In this document: positions 42,912 through 53,092 of the stretch, piece by piece
Layout of the letters: each line of letters begins with the position of its first letter
Position numbering within the stretch: the stretch's first letter is position 1
From: Nostoc sp. KVJ3
GTDB lineage: Bacteria; Cyanobacteriota; Cyanobacteriia; Cyanobacteriales; Nostocaceae
Assembly: GCF_026127265.1 (NCBI RefSeq)
Contig: NZ_WWFG01000002.1
Location: 2,170,001 to 2,234,000, forward strand
Length of the DNA stretch: 64,000 nucleotides
Direction: 5' to 3'
Position numbers and translations under genes: made by a program
The notes under the pieces: generated by a model
What the model was told of the DNA's origin: nothing
What the model saw: the letters and a program-made list of their open reading frames with translations, nothing else
Databases searched by the model: none

Positions 42912-45497
42912 CTATTTTTCTTGAAATGTCCAGACTCCTGCATCCCAATCAGAATCTGTTGGGGGTGATTGTAACCAATGCTGACAACGCAACAGATGCA
43001 ACATCGCAGCTTTGTCTTGGTTATCAGCTGTCAAAACTTTGGCAAACTCGGCTCTAGCACGAGAAAACTGCCGACTGAGATAATATTCGCGTCCTTTGTG
43101 ATAATGCTCAATTACTTGCAATTTTTCGCTTTCAATGGGATTGGAACGCAAACCCAGTAATTCATATATTGCTACTGGCTCATTTCTGCCCTTGACACGA
43201 ATATAATCTAGTTCCCTTGCCCAAATATTATCTTCGCATGGTTTAAAAGTGTTATGGCTAATAATAATATCGCAGCCATATTGTTTACTGACACTTTCTA
43301 ATCGGGAGCCAAGATTAACGCCATCGCCAATGGCGGTAAATTCCATCCGTTTACTAGAGCCAATATTCCCACTAATGACAGTATCGGAGTTGATGCCAAT
43401 GCCGATTTTAATTCTGGGCTTATCATCTACATAGCGACGTTGATTAAATTCGTGCAGACGATGGCGCATTTCTAAGGATGTTTGCACTGCCATCCAAGCG
43501 TGTTCTTGCAATGGTAGGGGAGAACCAAACACAGCCATGATTGCATCGCCGATGTATTTATCAAGAGTGCCTTTATGTTTAAAGACTGCCTCCACCATTG
43601 ATTCAAAATATTCATTGAGCATACTTACCACTTCTTCTGCTTCTAAGTTTTCCGTCAAAGTGGTGTAGCCGCGAATATCCGAAAATAAAATTGAAACTTC
43701 TTTGCGATCGCCTCCTAGTTTAGCATCATCCAATTTCAGCAATTCTTCGGCTAATTCCTGGGTCATGTAGCGGTACATGGTACTCTTGAGCCGCTTTTCA
43801 TCACTGATGTCTTCCATCACCACCAGCGCCCCCCGCACTTGCTCTTGGTCGCTAGCATCGGCAATTGTGTTAATGGATAAATTAATACTGTGCTTTTCTG
43901 TACCAGAAGTTACGAGTGTGCGATCGGGGTAATATTGCTGGCGGTCTCTTAAGTCAACTGCATGTAAAGCATCTTGATACCACTTGCTAAAGTCACCTTC
44001 TTTGATGGCGATCGCATCAGTAACTAATTTACCTTCTAAACGGTCTTCTAATTCCAGCCCTAGCAGACGCTTGGCGCTTTCATTGGCGGCGATAATTAAT
44101 CCAGCTTTATCAGTGGAAACCACTCCATTAGAAAGACTACGCAGAATATCTCGTTGCATTTGTTCTTGTTGTTTGACTGTGGCAAACAACTGAGCATTTT
44201 GCAGCGCCACTCCTGCTTGAATATTAAAGGCTTCCATGAACTCTTCATCGTTGCGGTCAAAGCTAGCTTGGAAGCAGTCGGGAGCTTTGGGCCAATCAAC
44301 TGGATTATAAGCTGGAAAATCACCAGTTTTCTTTTTATTTACGAGTTGGGTAACGCCAATCAGTTGTTGATCGGCGTTGAATACTGGCATACAAAGTAAG
44401 CTACAAGTGCGATAGCCGTTTTGTTGGTCTAGTCCTTGGGCTGTCTCTGAGTCAGGATCGTCGTACAAATCAAAGGCAATATTTAGTTTCTTGCCAGAAG
44501 CCGCTACTATACCCGCAAAGCCTTTACCTACTGGAACTCGCAACTCTTTCGTTGACCCATCATCTTGAGTAATTTTCGTCCATAATTCATGGCGATCATG
44601 GTCTATTAACCATAGGGTACTGCGATCGGCATTCATCAGTTCCTTGGCTTCATCCATCACCCGCTTCAGGGTGTCTTCTAAGTCGAGACTGCTTTGAGAG
44701 AGGGACTTGATGGCCTTCATTAGCGCCGCCACTGCTCTTTGTTTTTGGGTGGCGACATAAAAAGAGCGCGAAGATTCTAAAATTAGGCGAATTGAAGGGG
44801 CAAATTCTTGAAATAATTGTTCGTCACAAGAGAGAAAACCTTTAGTATCAACGCGCTCTGCAAGGGGAGCGGCGTGATTATTGCCAGATTTTAATTTATT
44901 CAGTAATTGGACTACTGCGACTAATTGCCCATGTTCATTTAACAGTGGCAAAGCCAGCATGGTGTAGGTGCGGTAGCCAGTTCTTTTTTCTTGTTCTTGG
45001 GCAAAATGCGATCGCGGATCGTTATAAAAATCAAAAGGAATATTGATAACTTGTTTAAAAGTAGCAACTTCCCCAGCAATCCCTTTATCGGCAGGGATGC
45101 GAATTTCTAAAGAGCGATCGCCTTCCCCCTCAGCTAAAATAGACCAAAGTTCTTGTTTTTCTTCGTCCAATAAAAATATCGTTGTCCGGTCTGCCCCTAG
45201 TAATTCCCCGGTTTTTAAGGTAATCGAATGCAACATTTCTTGCAGAAGAGTTTCAAACCCCTGAGAATCCAGCATTGATAGGGTTTGATGGACAATCTGT
45301 AATTTTTGCTCAACATCCTGAACGACCTGCTTAAAAGTATCCTGAGTCAGGGGAGCAAGAAAGGTAGAAAAATTTCCTTTTCTTGTGGCCAGAGCGCCCA
45401 CAGGAGCAGAATTTGTTTGTAATTCGAGGTTTTCTTGGTTGTGAACACCAATCACCAAATCGGTGGTTTCCCCATAACTTCCTTGATACACTGACAT
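42912..45497 (-). CDS. GAF-GAF-PAS class III adenylate cyclase
   Basis: The 861-aa signalling enzyme has GAF-A (about residues 75-225), GAF-B (about 260-440; NADRSTLWLIDHDRHELWTK), PAS (about 455-580; DILRSLSNGVVSTDKAGLII) and a class III cyclase domain (about 600-775) with metal Asp in VSILFSDIRGYTTLTENLEA. LDKYIGDAIMAVFG supplies a Lys and EFTAIGDGVNLGSRLE a Thr at the purine-specifying positions, which favours ATP over GTP. A TPR-like tail (about 800-861) follows. The layout and length match Anabaena CyaB1/CyaB2, whose GAF domains bind cyclic nucleotides. Which paralogue it is cannot be told. Confidence 0.92.
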   Translation of the reverse strand: MSVYQGSYGETTDLVIGVHNQENLELQTNSAPVGALATRKGNFSTFLAPLTQDTFKQVVQDVEQKLQIVHQTLSMLDSQGFETLLQEMLHSITLKTGELLGADRTTIFLLDEEKQELWSILAEGEGDRSLEIRIPADKGIAGEVATFKQVINIPFDFYNDPRSHFAQEQEKRTGYRTYTMLALPLLNEHGQLVAVVQLLNKLKSGNNHAAPLAERVDTKGFLSCDEQLFQEFAPSIRLILESSRSFYVATQKQRAVAALMKAIKSLSQSSLDLEDTLKRVMDEAKELMNADRSTLWLIDHDRHELWTKITQDDGSTKELRVPVGKGFAGIVAASGKKLNIAFDLYDDPDSETAQGLDQQNGYRTCSLLCMPVFNADQQLIGVTQLVNKKKTGDFPAYNPVDWPKAPDCFQASFDRNDEEFMEAFNIQAGVALQNAQLFATVKQQEQMQRDILRSLSNGVVSTDKAGLIIAANESAKRLLGLELEDRLEGKLVTDAIAIKEGDFSKWYQDALHAVDLRDRQQYYPDRTLVTSGTEKHSINLSINTIADASDQEQVRGALVVMEDISDEKRLKSTMYRYMTQELAEELLKLDDAKLGGDRKEVSILFSDIRGYTTLTENLEAEEVVSMLNEYFESMVEAVFKHKGTLDKYIGDAIMAVFGSPLPLQEHAWMAVQTSLEMRHRLHEFNQRRYVDDKPRIKIGIGINSDTVISGNIGSSKRMEFTAIGDGVNLGSRLESVSKQYGCDIIISHNTFKPCEDNIWARELDYIRVKGRNEPVAIYELLGLRSNPIESEKLQVIEHYHKGREYYLSRQFSRARAEFAKVLTADNQDKAAMLHLLRCQHWLQSPPTDSDWDAGVWTFQEK

Positions 45498-46587
45498 AAC
45501 TGGTATTTTATATAGCAGGATGAGATTTTAGATTTAAGAATGAGATGAAATTTATGTAAGTTGTGCTAAAAGCAACAATGGCTTTGATATTATCCATAGT
45601 TTAATCGCTTGTTTAGCTAGCGTCATCCTGTGAATCAGGGTGGAAGTCAATTACCAACAAACCTATCTTGACCACAACCCCTTCCCACTGACGCATACAG
45701 ATGATGAATAGAGGGTCAAACCCCTCTGATTTAATCGCTCAAACAATGTTATTCACGGCTCGTAGTGAGCAGATTCAGCCCTCTCTCCGAGATGCTACGC
45801 AAACAAAGTGTATGCACACAAACCTAACCCCCTTACAGAAGGGGAAGAGGGAAAAATTCAAAGCCTCTCTCCTCTTAGGCTACCGTGTACACACAAGTCT
45901 GAGGTAGTTGATAAATCTCGGTTTTACCCCACCCTAACCCTCCCCTTCGAAAGGTGGGAAAAATGAATCTTGCACTGTGTTTCTATCCCGCCTCGGAATG
46001 AATTCCGAGTCTCATAGCCTAAGTCAACTGAAAGTAGACTAAATAATTAATTCAGTCCACTTTCAGTGGAGTTTCGCTATCAGCCCTGAACTTCAGTTCT
46101 GGGAGGGATATGGATGGGTGTGACAGTTTCACTGGAGAGGATTTTTCGACTTGTGTTTACACCGTAGCTAATATATCGGGGAGGGTTAGGGTGGGGTAAA
46201 ACCTTTGTTAGTCAGTCCGAGTTGTATGTACACCGTAGCCTTCCCTACAAGACAAGGAGTTGGGGGTTAGGTCTGTATTCCATGCAATACAGACCTCCAG
46301 AAATTAAATATGGGTTATCCATAACTCTTGTAGAGACGTAGCAGTGCTACGTCTCTACAATCATTTTTACCAGATGTCTAATTGAGAACCGCTATAGAAG
46401 TCAAAAGAGTGTCAAGTCGCTTCGCTCCAATTAAAAATTAAAAATTATTAATTAAAAATTGAGGGGATTCTCTGAAATTTTTAATTAATAATTTTGCATT
46501 TTTAATTCCCGAAGGGTGGGGGCTTGTACCCAAAATTAATTAATTAAAAATTATTATTATTATTCTTAATTTTTAATTAAAAAAAGG
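45498..46587. other. Long repeat-rich intergenic stretch
   Basis: About 1.1 kb without a convincing gene. It contains hairpins AGGTCTGTATT/AATACAGACCT (46269-46296) and TTGTAGAGACGTAGCA/TGCTACGTCTCTACAA (46328-46360). It also has a TGTGTACACGG-type element near 45886-46230 and A/T-rich AATTAAAAATT repeats from 46431 to 46580. The frame open at 45701-45907 is made of repeat sequence. Confidence 0.6.
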
Positions 46588-47718
46588 TCAACCCCACAAT
46601 CTCCGACCTGCTTTCCCACTTAATTTTTGATGAGTATCTTTTAACAAAGCTGGGATATCTAACTTTTCTGGACACCGAGGCAAACAGTCACCGCATTCTG
46701 TACATCGGTTCCCTTTCATACCAGGAAACCAGTGACCGGCATTTTCAAGCATTCCGTAACGATATTGACCATAATCTTTCATGTTGTATGCTACTGCGAG
46801 ATTACGTAATCGCAATACCTCTGGAATATTGATATTTTCTGGACAGGGCAAACAGGCATAACACTGACTACACTTATCAGTTTTCAAAGTAACTTTTTGG
46901 TGATTTTCTAACCTTTGGAAAGCAGAATTTTCTGCTGATGTTAACTCTCCATCATTATCAGCGATTTGCAAAGGTTCCCTTAATTCATCTGGGTTAGCTG
47001 GCCCGATACTCAAAGTAGTAATACGGTTGTCAGAAAGTAAAAATCGATAGTTTAGCTCTAAGGGTGAATACGGATGACACAGGTCTTTTAGGGTCTGGGG
47101 TGGCGTGTAGAGAAGTCCTCCCTTATCAGCAGGGGAAATAATGAAAATGCCCATGTCATTTTCGGCGGCTAGTTGAATCGCTGGTGCGTGCCGTTGAAAA
47201 AAATAGTAATAATGCAGATAGACAAACTCAAAAAAACCTGTGTTGATTGCTGCTTGAATTAACTCTAATGTCCCGTGAGTGGAAAAACCAACGTGTCGGA
47301 CTCGACCATCAGCAACAGCTTCATTCACGGCTTGCATACAACCATTTTTGGCTTGCACCCACTCCAAATGTTGCCAAGTGTTCAAGCCATGAATACCTAA
47401 GCAATCTAAATAATCTAGCTGTAATCGTTCTAAGGATTCGTTTATGCACCGACGCATGGTGTCAGCATCGGCTGTGGCTGGAATTTTGGTAGTGATGTAA
47501 AGCTTCGTTCGGGGTACTGACAACCCAGCTTTTAACGCCCTACCAAGATACTCCTCGCTTTTGCCGTAACCTCTGGCGGTTTCTAAATGATTAATTCCTA
47601 GCACTAAGGCTTGTTCGATGGTCTGGTGAGCATTTTCAAAAGAAGCCAAGTAGCGCATTGTTCCCAGAGAAAAAACCGAGAGGTGTAGATTCGTTTTCCC
47701 AAAGCGTCGGTATTGCAT
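46588..47718 (-). CDS. Aldo/keto reductase with C-terminal 4Fe-4S domain
   Basis: The 376-aa protein begins MQYRRFGKTNLHLSVFSLGT with a TIM-barrel AKR core. ETARGYGKSEEYLGRAL supplies the catalytic Tyr, with LDYLDCLGIHG and IFIISPADKGGLL following. From residue 270 a ferredoxin-like part has two Cys clusters: CSQCYACLPCPENINIPEVL and CTECGDCLPRCPEKLDIPALL. This is an electron-transfer AKR. The physiological substrate is unknown. A TTG nine bases upstream would add three residues, but the ATG at 47718 is preferred. It is on the same strand as, and downstream of, the nuclease-like gene. Confidence 0.88.
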   Translation of the reverse strand: MQYRRFGKTNLHLSVFSLGTMRYLASFENAHQTIEQALVLGINHLETARGYGKSEEYLGRALKAGLSVPRTKLYITTKIPATADADTMRRCINESLERLQLDYLDCLGIHGLNTWQHLEWVQAKNGCMQAVNEAVADGRVRHVGFSTHGTLELIQAAINTGFFEFVYLHYYYFFQRHAPAIQLAAENDMGIFIISPADKGGLLYTPPQTLKDLCHPYSPLELNYRFLLSDNRITTLSIGPANPDELREPLQIADNDGELTSAENSAFQRLENHQKVTLKTDKCSQCYACLPCPENINIPEVLRLRNLAVAYNMKDYGQYRYGMLENAGHWFPGMKGNRCTECGDCLPRCPEKLDIPALLKDTHQKLSGKAGRRLWG

Positions 47719-47768
47719 CTTTAACAAAGAGTTAGGAGTTAACAGTTAACAGTTAGGAGTTGAAGCAA

Positions 47769-47809
47769 ATAACTCATAACTCATAACTCATAACTCATAA
47801 CTCATAACT
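47769..47809. repeat. Heptanucleotide tandem repeat
   Basis: ATAACTC is repeated five times in a row plus a partial copy. It is a short tandemly repeated repetitive (STRR) sequence of the sort common in Nostocales, between the AKR and bifunctional nuclease genes. Confidence 0.85.
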
Positions 47810-47814
47810 TTGAT

Positions 47815-48312
47815 TTAGCTGTCGCCATTACCAAAGCGCTTAATCAAATCTTCGGGACGGAGATTAGAAATAAATTCACGGAAGGCTTGTTGTTCGGCTT
47901 CATCTGCATCTCGATCAACAGGAATAGAAGCATCGGCAATCACTTCTTCCATTACCCATATAGGGGTATTTGTACGGAGGGCAATAGCGATCGCATCGCT
48001 AGGACGTGCGTCAATTTCTTTTTTGACTTCGCCTTGCTGGACAATTAAAGCTGCATAAAATGTATCCTTTTGCAGGGAATGAATGATCACCTTTTCTAGA
48101 GTCATATTCCAAGTCTCTAGAAGATTCACAATCAGGTCGTGAGTTAAGGGTCTGGGAGGCTTTTGATTCTCCAGTGCGCCCATAATTGCCCTAGCCTGTT
48201 CCTGACCAATATAAATTGGCAAAGCCCGCCGATCTGAAGAATCTTTCAAAAGGACGATCGGGCTGCGGGTTATGGCATCTAATGCTATGCCAGCGACTTT
48301 CATTTCAATCAT
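47815..48312 (-). CDS. Bifunctional nuclease family protein (DUF151)
   Basis: The 165-aa protein carries the DUF151/BFN domain: IALDAITRSPIVLLKDSSDR, LPIYIGQEQARAIMGAL and ARPSDAIAIALRTNTPIWV. Related plant and mycobacterial proteins have nuclease activity. The C-terminal tail is acidic. It is divergent from ribE over a 340-bp spacer. Confidence 0.88.
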   Translation of the reverse strand: MIEMKVAGIALDAITRSPIVLLKDSSDRRALPIYIGQEQARAIMGALENQKPPRPLTHDLIVNLLETWNMTLEKVIIHSLQKDTFYAALIVQQGEVKKEIDARPSDAIAIALRTNTPIWVMEEVIADASIPVDRDADEAEQQAFREFISNLRPEDLIKRFGNGDS

Positions 48313-48652
48313 TGCCTAAGCCTCTACAATGCTTTGAGAGCCTTGGATGCTGTGTAACAAATAGTACCCCTTCGTAGGCGGTTTAGCGAGAGTAATAAAC
48401 ATAAGCATTCGTTCTCTATAATTGCTTCTATTAAACTCCGAACTTGTGGTGAAAACCAGAGTAAGTCAAATCGGTCTTCTTAGACAATAACCTTTTTACC
48501 CAAGTATGCCTCGTGAAGGATGCTAATGTGTTAATATTCCTATGCGAAAAAAAGTCAGAAAATATACTTGGATATTCGAGATTTATGTGACAATTACCAA
48601 TTGATTTCAGGCAAAAATAAGCAATAACTAGAGTTAGTTTGACAAAAAAGCC
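48313..48652. promoter_or_regulatory. Divergent spacer of DUF151 gene and ribE
   Basis: 340 bases with no gene. No FMN riboswitch fold was recognised. The promoters of both genes must lie here. Confidence 0.35.
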
Positions 48653-49333
48653 GTGTTTACAGGATTAATCCAAGCATTAGGAACGATGGAACCCTTGGGG
48701 GGCGATTCTTGGCAAATTACTTGTGTAAGCCAGTCGGGTGAAGTAATTATGCAAGATTTGGCTTATGGTGACAGTGTTGCAGTAGATGGTGTTTGCCTGA
48801 CAGTAGAAAAAGTTTTAAAAGACGGGTTTATCGCCACGGCTTCACCGGAAACGCTACGCCGCACGACGTTGGGAGGTGAGCAAACACAACAGAGATATGT
48901 CAATTTAGAAGCATCTCTAAAGGTAGGTAGCAAAGTTGGCGGTCATTTTGTGATGGGTCATGTAGATGGCATTGGTAGATTGCTAGTGGCAGAACAAACG
49001 GCTAGTTCTTGGGAAATGACCTTTATTGCTTCCGTTGCGATCGCTCGGTACATTGTTCCTAAAGGTAGCATTGCGGTCAATGGCATCAGTCTCACAGTAG
49101 CCGCTTATGAGCCAGAACTTTCACAATTTAAAGTGGCGGTAATTCCTCTCACTTATGCCGAGACAAATCTTCGCTATTTGATTTCTGGCAGTTTGGTGAA
49201 TCTAGAAGGAGATATTCTCGGCAAATACGTGGAAAAATTTCTTTATTCTGGCAATCCACACACCACAGCCCCTGATGAAACCAGTATGGATGGTATTACA
49301 CCCGCATTCTTAGCAGAACACGGGTATTTGTAA
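48653..49333 (+). CDS. ribE: Riboflavin synthase, alpha chain
   Basis: The 226-aa trimeric enzyme dismutates two 6,7-dimethyl-8-ribityllumazines to riboflavin. Its two tandem barrel halves begin MFTGLIQALGTMEPL and KVGGHFVMGHVDGIGRLL. The first half has VDGVCLTVEKV and the second has AVNGISLTVAAYE. The start is GTG. The C-terminus extends about 15 residues (DETSMDGITPAFLAEHGYL). Confidence 0.93.
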   Translation: MFTGLIQALGTMEPLGGDSWQITCVSQSGEVIMQDLAYGDSVAVDGVCLTVEKVLKDGFIATASPETLRRTTLGGEQTQQRYVNLEASLKVGSKVGGHFVMGHVDGIGRLLVAEQTASSWEMTFIASVAIARYIVPKGSIAVNGISLTVAAYEPELSQFKVAVIPLTYAETNLRYLISGSLVNLEGDILGKYVEKFLYSGNPHTTAPDETSMDGITPAFLAEHGYL

Positions 49334-49426
49334 CTTAGGGATGGGGAGTAGGGAGTAGGGTATTGGGCATGGGGCATTAGTTATTTTTCCCCTGCCTCCC
49401 CTGCCTCCCCTGCTCCTCAGCTTCTT

Positions 49427-50980
49427 CTAGCTACCTGGTTCTTGGCTTACCTGAGCGGTTTGTAGGCTTCGCACTAACTGATTCAGGGCGAATTGTAATT
49501 GCACGCCTGGGTCAGTAGCAACCCACCCGTTGGCTGTTAAATGGCGGACTTCAAAGTGCAGGTGAGCGCCTGTTGAGTTACCAGTGCTGCCAACTAGGCC
49601 GATGACAGTTCCAGGTTGTACCCACTGACCAGGATGAACAAGGATTTCTGACATGTGACCGTAGAGAGTTTGTTCAGCAGATTTGTGATTGAGGATAACG
49701 GTTAAACCATAACCACCCATCCAATTAGCTGTTTCCACTTGACCCGCAGCAGCAGCCAAAACTGGTGTTCCCATAGGGGCACCCAAGTCTGTACCAGCAT
49801 GGAAGCGGCGATCGCCTGTGATTGGATGAATTCGCCAACCAAACAAAGAAGTAATGGGAGCGGGAACAGACAATGGATACATCATTCCCGTACCACTATA
49901 CGCAACTACCCCACTGTAGGGGATTTGCGGCAATACTGAGGCCAATGAGAAGTCGTAAGCGACGTTGCTGGGGCGGGGTGCAATGTTCCCATCTGCCATT
50001 GGTGGAGGTAAAGCTCCGCCACTGGGTGCGATGGGTGTTGCACTCACTGTTGTGGGACTGAACTCGCTGGGATTGGGGATAAACCGATTAGGGCGATATG
50101 CAGTCTTATTGTCACCACTAGAACCACTTTGAACAGCACCCCATCTGTTGGTGTTACCAGTAGTTGCAACTTGCCGCACGGGTGGAACTATAGGTAATTG
50201 GGCGTTTTGACTTCTTCTCAGCCAAGTGGGTGTCGATCTAGTATTATTAGCTACATTGCTTTGGGGTGTTTTGGCGCAAACACCGCCTAATACACTTTGC
50301 CCAGAAGGTAAAGTGGCTTTACAACCACTGGAGCGTTCTGTGAGGATTACGGAATTTGGTGCTTGATAAGTACCTGTAGCACCACTGTCATAACTATTAG
50401 GATCGATATAGGCGTTATTATAATCCTTGGTTTTCCCCGTCGTTGCGCTGACAGTGCTGTTCGAGTTATTTGCTGGTTGAGTAACTTCTGGAAGTTTCTC
50501 TGGTAAAGAGCGAGCAGGGGTATTGGGGTTTTCCTGTCTCACCCTTGGAGGAGTAACTTGGGAGGCTTCTACCTTGAGCTTTTGTCTGATAAGAATAACA
50601 GCTTGGGCAGCTTCGATTTTGGGCGTAGACTGCCTAACTGGTTCTTTTGATTGAGCAACCTCTGGCTTCTTGCGTAATCTCTGGCTGAGTCTGGCTCGCC
50701 GTTGGGAAAATTCCGGTGGCGCTGGCGTTGCTTCGGGAACAACAGCCTGTTTTTTACCTGGGTTTGTAACTGCTGTTGGCTGGGAAGTTTCAACAGTAGG
50801 AACAATGTTGTCTATTTGTGTTTCCGTTTGGGCAAACACGAAGCCGCCGCTTAGGAGGCTAACGCTACTCAGCCAGCAGAGGCTCTGAGCGGGTAGCGTT
50901 GAAGCAAAACGTTTTTTTGTTAGACCTTTCTGCCATAAGTAATGTAAACGATGATGGGCAGAATTATTGCGCTGCGTCAT
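49427..50980 (-). CDS. M23-family peptidoglycan endopeptidase (LytM-like)
   Basis: The 517-aa secreted protein has a long basic start, hydrophobic SLCWLSSVSLLSGGFVFAQ, and then about 330 residues of low-complexity Pro/Thr/Ser/Asn-rich linker. The C-terminal M23 domain (about residues 370-500) has HPITGDRRFHAGTDLGAPMG, with His and Asp zinc ligands, and GAHLHFEVRHL with the catalytic and third ligand His. It cuts peptide cross-bridges in peptidoglycan. The ligands are intact, so it is likely active. It lies between ribE and birA. Confidence 0.88.
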   Translation of the reverse strand: MTQRNNSAHHRLHYLWQKGLTKKRFASTLPAQSLCWLSSVSLLSGGFVFAQTETQIDNIVPTVETSQPTAVTNPGKKQAVVPEATPAPPEFSQRRARLSQRLRKKPEVAQSKEPVRQSTPKIEAAQAVILIRQKLKVEASQVTPPRVRQENPNTPARSLPEKLPEVTQPANNSNSTVSATTGKTKDYNNAYIDPNSYDSGATGTYQAPNSVILTERSSGCKATLPSGQSVLGGVCAKTPQSNVANNTRSTPTWLRRSQNAQLPIVPPVRQVATTGNTNRWGAVQSGSSGDNKTAYRPNRFIPNPSEFSPTTVSATPIAPSGGALPPPMADGNIAPRPSNVAYDFSLASVLPQIPYSGVVAYSGTGMMYPLSVPAPITSLFGWRIHPITGDRRFHAGTDLGAPMGTPVLAAAAGQVETANWMGGYGLTVILNHKSAEQTLYGHMSEILVHPGQWVQPGTVIGLVGSTGNSTGAHLHFEVRHLTANGWVATDPGVQLQFALNQLVRSLQTAQVSQEPGS

Positions 50981-51070
50981 TTGTTCTCTCAGTTGTGTGT
51001 AATTAGCCTAAAGAGATGATGCTAGTGGTTTGTCTTGCCCAAAGAGCGAAATTTTGAACAAACCTCAAAT

Positions 51071-51889
51071 TTAAATGGAAGATTTATGGTACCCCAAACT
51101 GATTGTACCGGGTTGAATATAAATTTCCGGTGTAATTAGTTCCTTTGTATCATGTGTTTCTAAATCAACTCGTAAATTTCCTTGAGAAGTTACTCCAACT
51201 ACTTTACCTGAAAGATTATTGACGTACACGCGATCGCCCATGTTTGTAAGCAAATCTAGATAGCGAGACAAGAGTATGCTTATTCCTTCTTGGAAAAGGC
51301 ACTCTATACCGGATTCTATTCCCAGTAAGACTTTAGAGGTGAGCATTTCCAGACAAGAAATTGGTCTGACATCTTGCAAAGCTTGCCACGATTCCAGATT
51401 GATTCCAGTTTCGGGTACTGGGTTTGTCCAATTAATACCAACACCAATTATTGCTTGAGTGATTTGTCCTTTGTTTACTTTGGTTTCTGTCAAAATGCCG
51501 CCAAGTTTGCGACCATTTAAAACTAAATCGTTTGGCCATTTGATCCCAACATCTATACCGCACTGGCGCAATTGAGACGCAATTCCCCAAGCTGTAGCGA
51601 AAGTTAGCTGGTAGCTGTCAGTAGCCTCTATTTTTTGGTCAAAAGAAATCGCAACGGAAAGATATAATCCCCCAACTGGAGAAATCCACTCGCGTCCCCA
51701 TTGTCCGCGCCCAGCAGATTGGACAGTTGCGATGACTACTGTTCCTGAAATAGCCCCTTGGTTGAGTAAGTTCCAGAGGGTTTGGTTTGTTGAAGAGACG
51801 CTTTCAAAAAAGTGGAGGGAAAATGGTAAGTATGTATCTTTACGCCCTGCTTGCAAGGCTGTTTCCAAGTTTTGCAGATTAAATCCCAC
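51071..51889 (-). CDS. birA: Biotin--acetyl-CoA-carboxylase ligase
   Basis: The 272-aa enzyme attaches biotin to the carboxylase carrier protein. Catalytic loop: SAGRGQWGREWISPVGGLYLS; active-site segment: IKWPNDLVLNGRKLGGILTE, then IIGVGINWTNP. It lacks the N-terminal winged helix of the E. coli repressor form, so it does not regulate transcription. The start at 51889 (MGFNLQNLETAL) gives a 20-residue N-terminal lead before the domain. Confidence 0.92.
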   Translation of the reverse strand: MGFNLQNLETALQAGRKDTYLPFSLHFFESVSSTNQTLWNLLNQGAISGTVVIATVQSAGRGQWGREWISPVGGLYLSVAISFDQKIEATDSYQLTFATAWGIASQLRQCGIDVGIKWPNDLVLNGRKLGGILTETKVNKGQITQAIIGVGINWTNPVPETGINLESWQALQDVRPISCLEMLTSKVLLGIESGIECLFQEGISILLSRYLDLLTNMGDRVYVNNLSGKVVGVTSQGNLRVDLETHDTKELITPEIYIQPGTISLGYHKSSI

Positions 51890-51967
51890 AGCAGTTAACC
51901 CAAATTCCGTTGTTCAAGTTAGCATTGATTGGCTGATGAGTGATTTTGTGTTTAGGTTTGGTTGAAG

Positions 51968-52753
51968 ATGCACACTTGGCACTGGCGCAATTGGGAAGGA
52001 CTGCCTTATCTAACTTGTAGTATTCTGGAACATTGGCATCACGGCTTCTTTACCCAGCAGTTTTGGCCGCGATCGCCACAAGTTATCACAGAAGTATTGC
52101 AACCAGAGGCATCAGTCTATCGCTTAAAGCAGGTTCATGGCAATACTGTTCTCACCCCTCAAGAAGTTGAGAGCTTCTTAAGCTCTGCTGAGGAGGATTT
52201 AGCATCGGCGGATGGTTTAATTAGCGAACAGCCTCTCCAAGCTGTCTGGGTAGCTAGCGCCGATTGTACACCCGTGCTGATTGGGGATGTGAAAACTGGA
52301 CAAGTAGCAGCATTACACGCTGGTTGGCGGGGGACTGCTCAAAAAATTGTGCCCCAAGCGATCGCTCGGCTACAATCTCAAGGCAGCAAACTCGATGATT
52401 TACGCATTGCGATGGGCCCAGCGATCGCTGGTGAGGTCTACCAAGTCTCTATGGAAGTGGCTGCCGAAATCGGGGCTAGTATTATACCACATGAAGACGA
52501 ACAAAAAATTTTAACTGCATTGCATGAGTTACCTAATTCGCCGTTGCTGCAAGATCCCGATCCTGGAAAGGTAAGGTTGGATGTCCGGCGAGTCAATACC
52601 TTACAACTGGAAAACATGGGGATTAGTACAGAACAAATTGCGATCGCACCTTATTGTACTTTCCAAACTCCAGAGCATTTCTTTTCTTACCGCCGGGAGA
52701 AAGAGAAAAAAGTTCAATGGTCAGGGATTGTTAGCGGTAAAACGAATCAGTAG
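51968..52753 (+). CDS. pgeF: Peptidoglycan editing factor PgeF (YfiH family)
   Basis: The 261-aa protein of the laccase-domain family has VYRLKQVHGNTVLTPQEVE, ASADCTPVLIGDVKTG and AALHAGWRGTAQKIVPQAI, with the His and Cys ligands of the family. PgeF edits peptidoglycan precursors by removing a misplaced serine. Related enzymes act as purine nucleosidases. The ATG at 51968 is preferred over a TTG six bases upstream. It is convergent with the IS-split gene. Confidence 0.88.
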   Translation: MHTWHWRNWEGLPYLTCSILEHWHHGFFTQQFWPRSPQVITEVLQPEASVYRLKQVHGNTVLTPQEVESFLSSAEEDLASADGLISEQPLQAVWVASADCTPVLIGDVKTGQVAALHAGWRGTAQKIVPQAIARLQSQGSKLDDLRIAMGPAIAGEVYQVSMEVAAEIGASIIPHEDEQKILTALHELPNSPLLQDPDPGKVRLDVRRVNTLQLENMGISTEQIAIAPYCTFQTPEHFFSYRREKEKKVQWSGIVSGKTNQ

Positions 52754-52757
52754 TTTA

Positions 52758-53092
52758 TCAGAAGTCGTACAACAGTGAATGAAAACCCGATCTCCAACCT
52801 CTTTCCCAACGCTCATCACCTAGAAAGTGTTTAACACAGACTACTTGGCTTTGTAAGGCTCTTTCCCTGCATCCATCACACAGACAGAGTTGTTCAGACA
52901 AACCATATTTAAGCTGTAAAGCATTAATCTCTGCTATTAAAGCATCTTGTACTTCTTGCGGCGGAGTCTGACGTGCAGCAATAAGCTGTTTCCTAAAAAC
53001 TGGATCTTGGTTTTGTGAACACCAATTCACCCAGAAAGCAATATCTGAATCTAGCTCAATACTTTTGTTTCTTGTCACTAACTTATTTAAAG
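52758..53092 (-). pseudogene. 3' part of an IS-interrupted gene
   Basis: The C-terminal 109 codons (NKLVTRNKSIELDSD through GWRSGFHSLLYDF) lie immediately outside the left end of the insertion sequence. The reading frame continues into the IS only to a chance ATG at 53120 (MLLLKCGMWA). The remainder of the protein is encoded at 55086-55380. The fragment has several Cys (CLCDGCRERA, VVCVKHF). The function is unknown. Confidence 0.85.

Noticed and set aside
45701..45907. 68-aa frame in the 45.5-46.6 kb gap
   Set aside because: The DNA consists of dispersed repeat sequence and the product has no coherent composition.
47769..47809. Candidate CRISPR-like repeat array
   Set aside because: The unit is seven bases with no spacers, so it is a short tandem repeat. 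No cas gene is in the window.
48313..48652. Possible FMN riboswitch upstream of ribE
   Set aside because: None of the conserved FMN-element segments could be recognised in the spacer.
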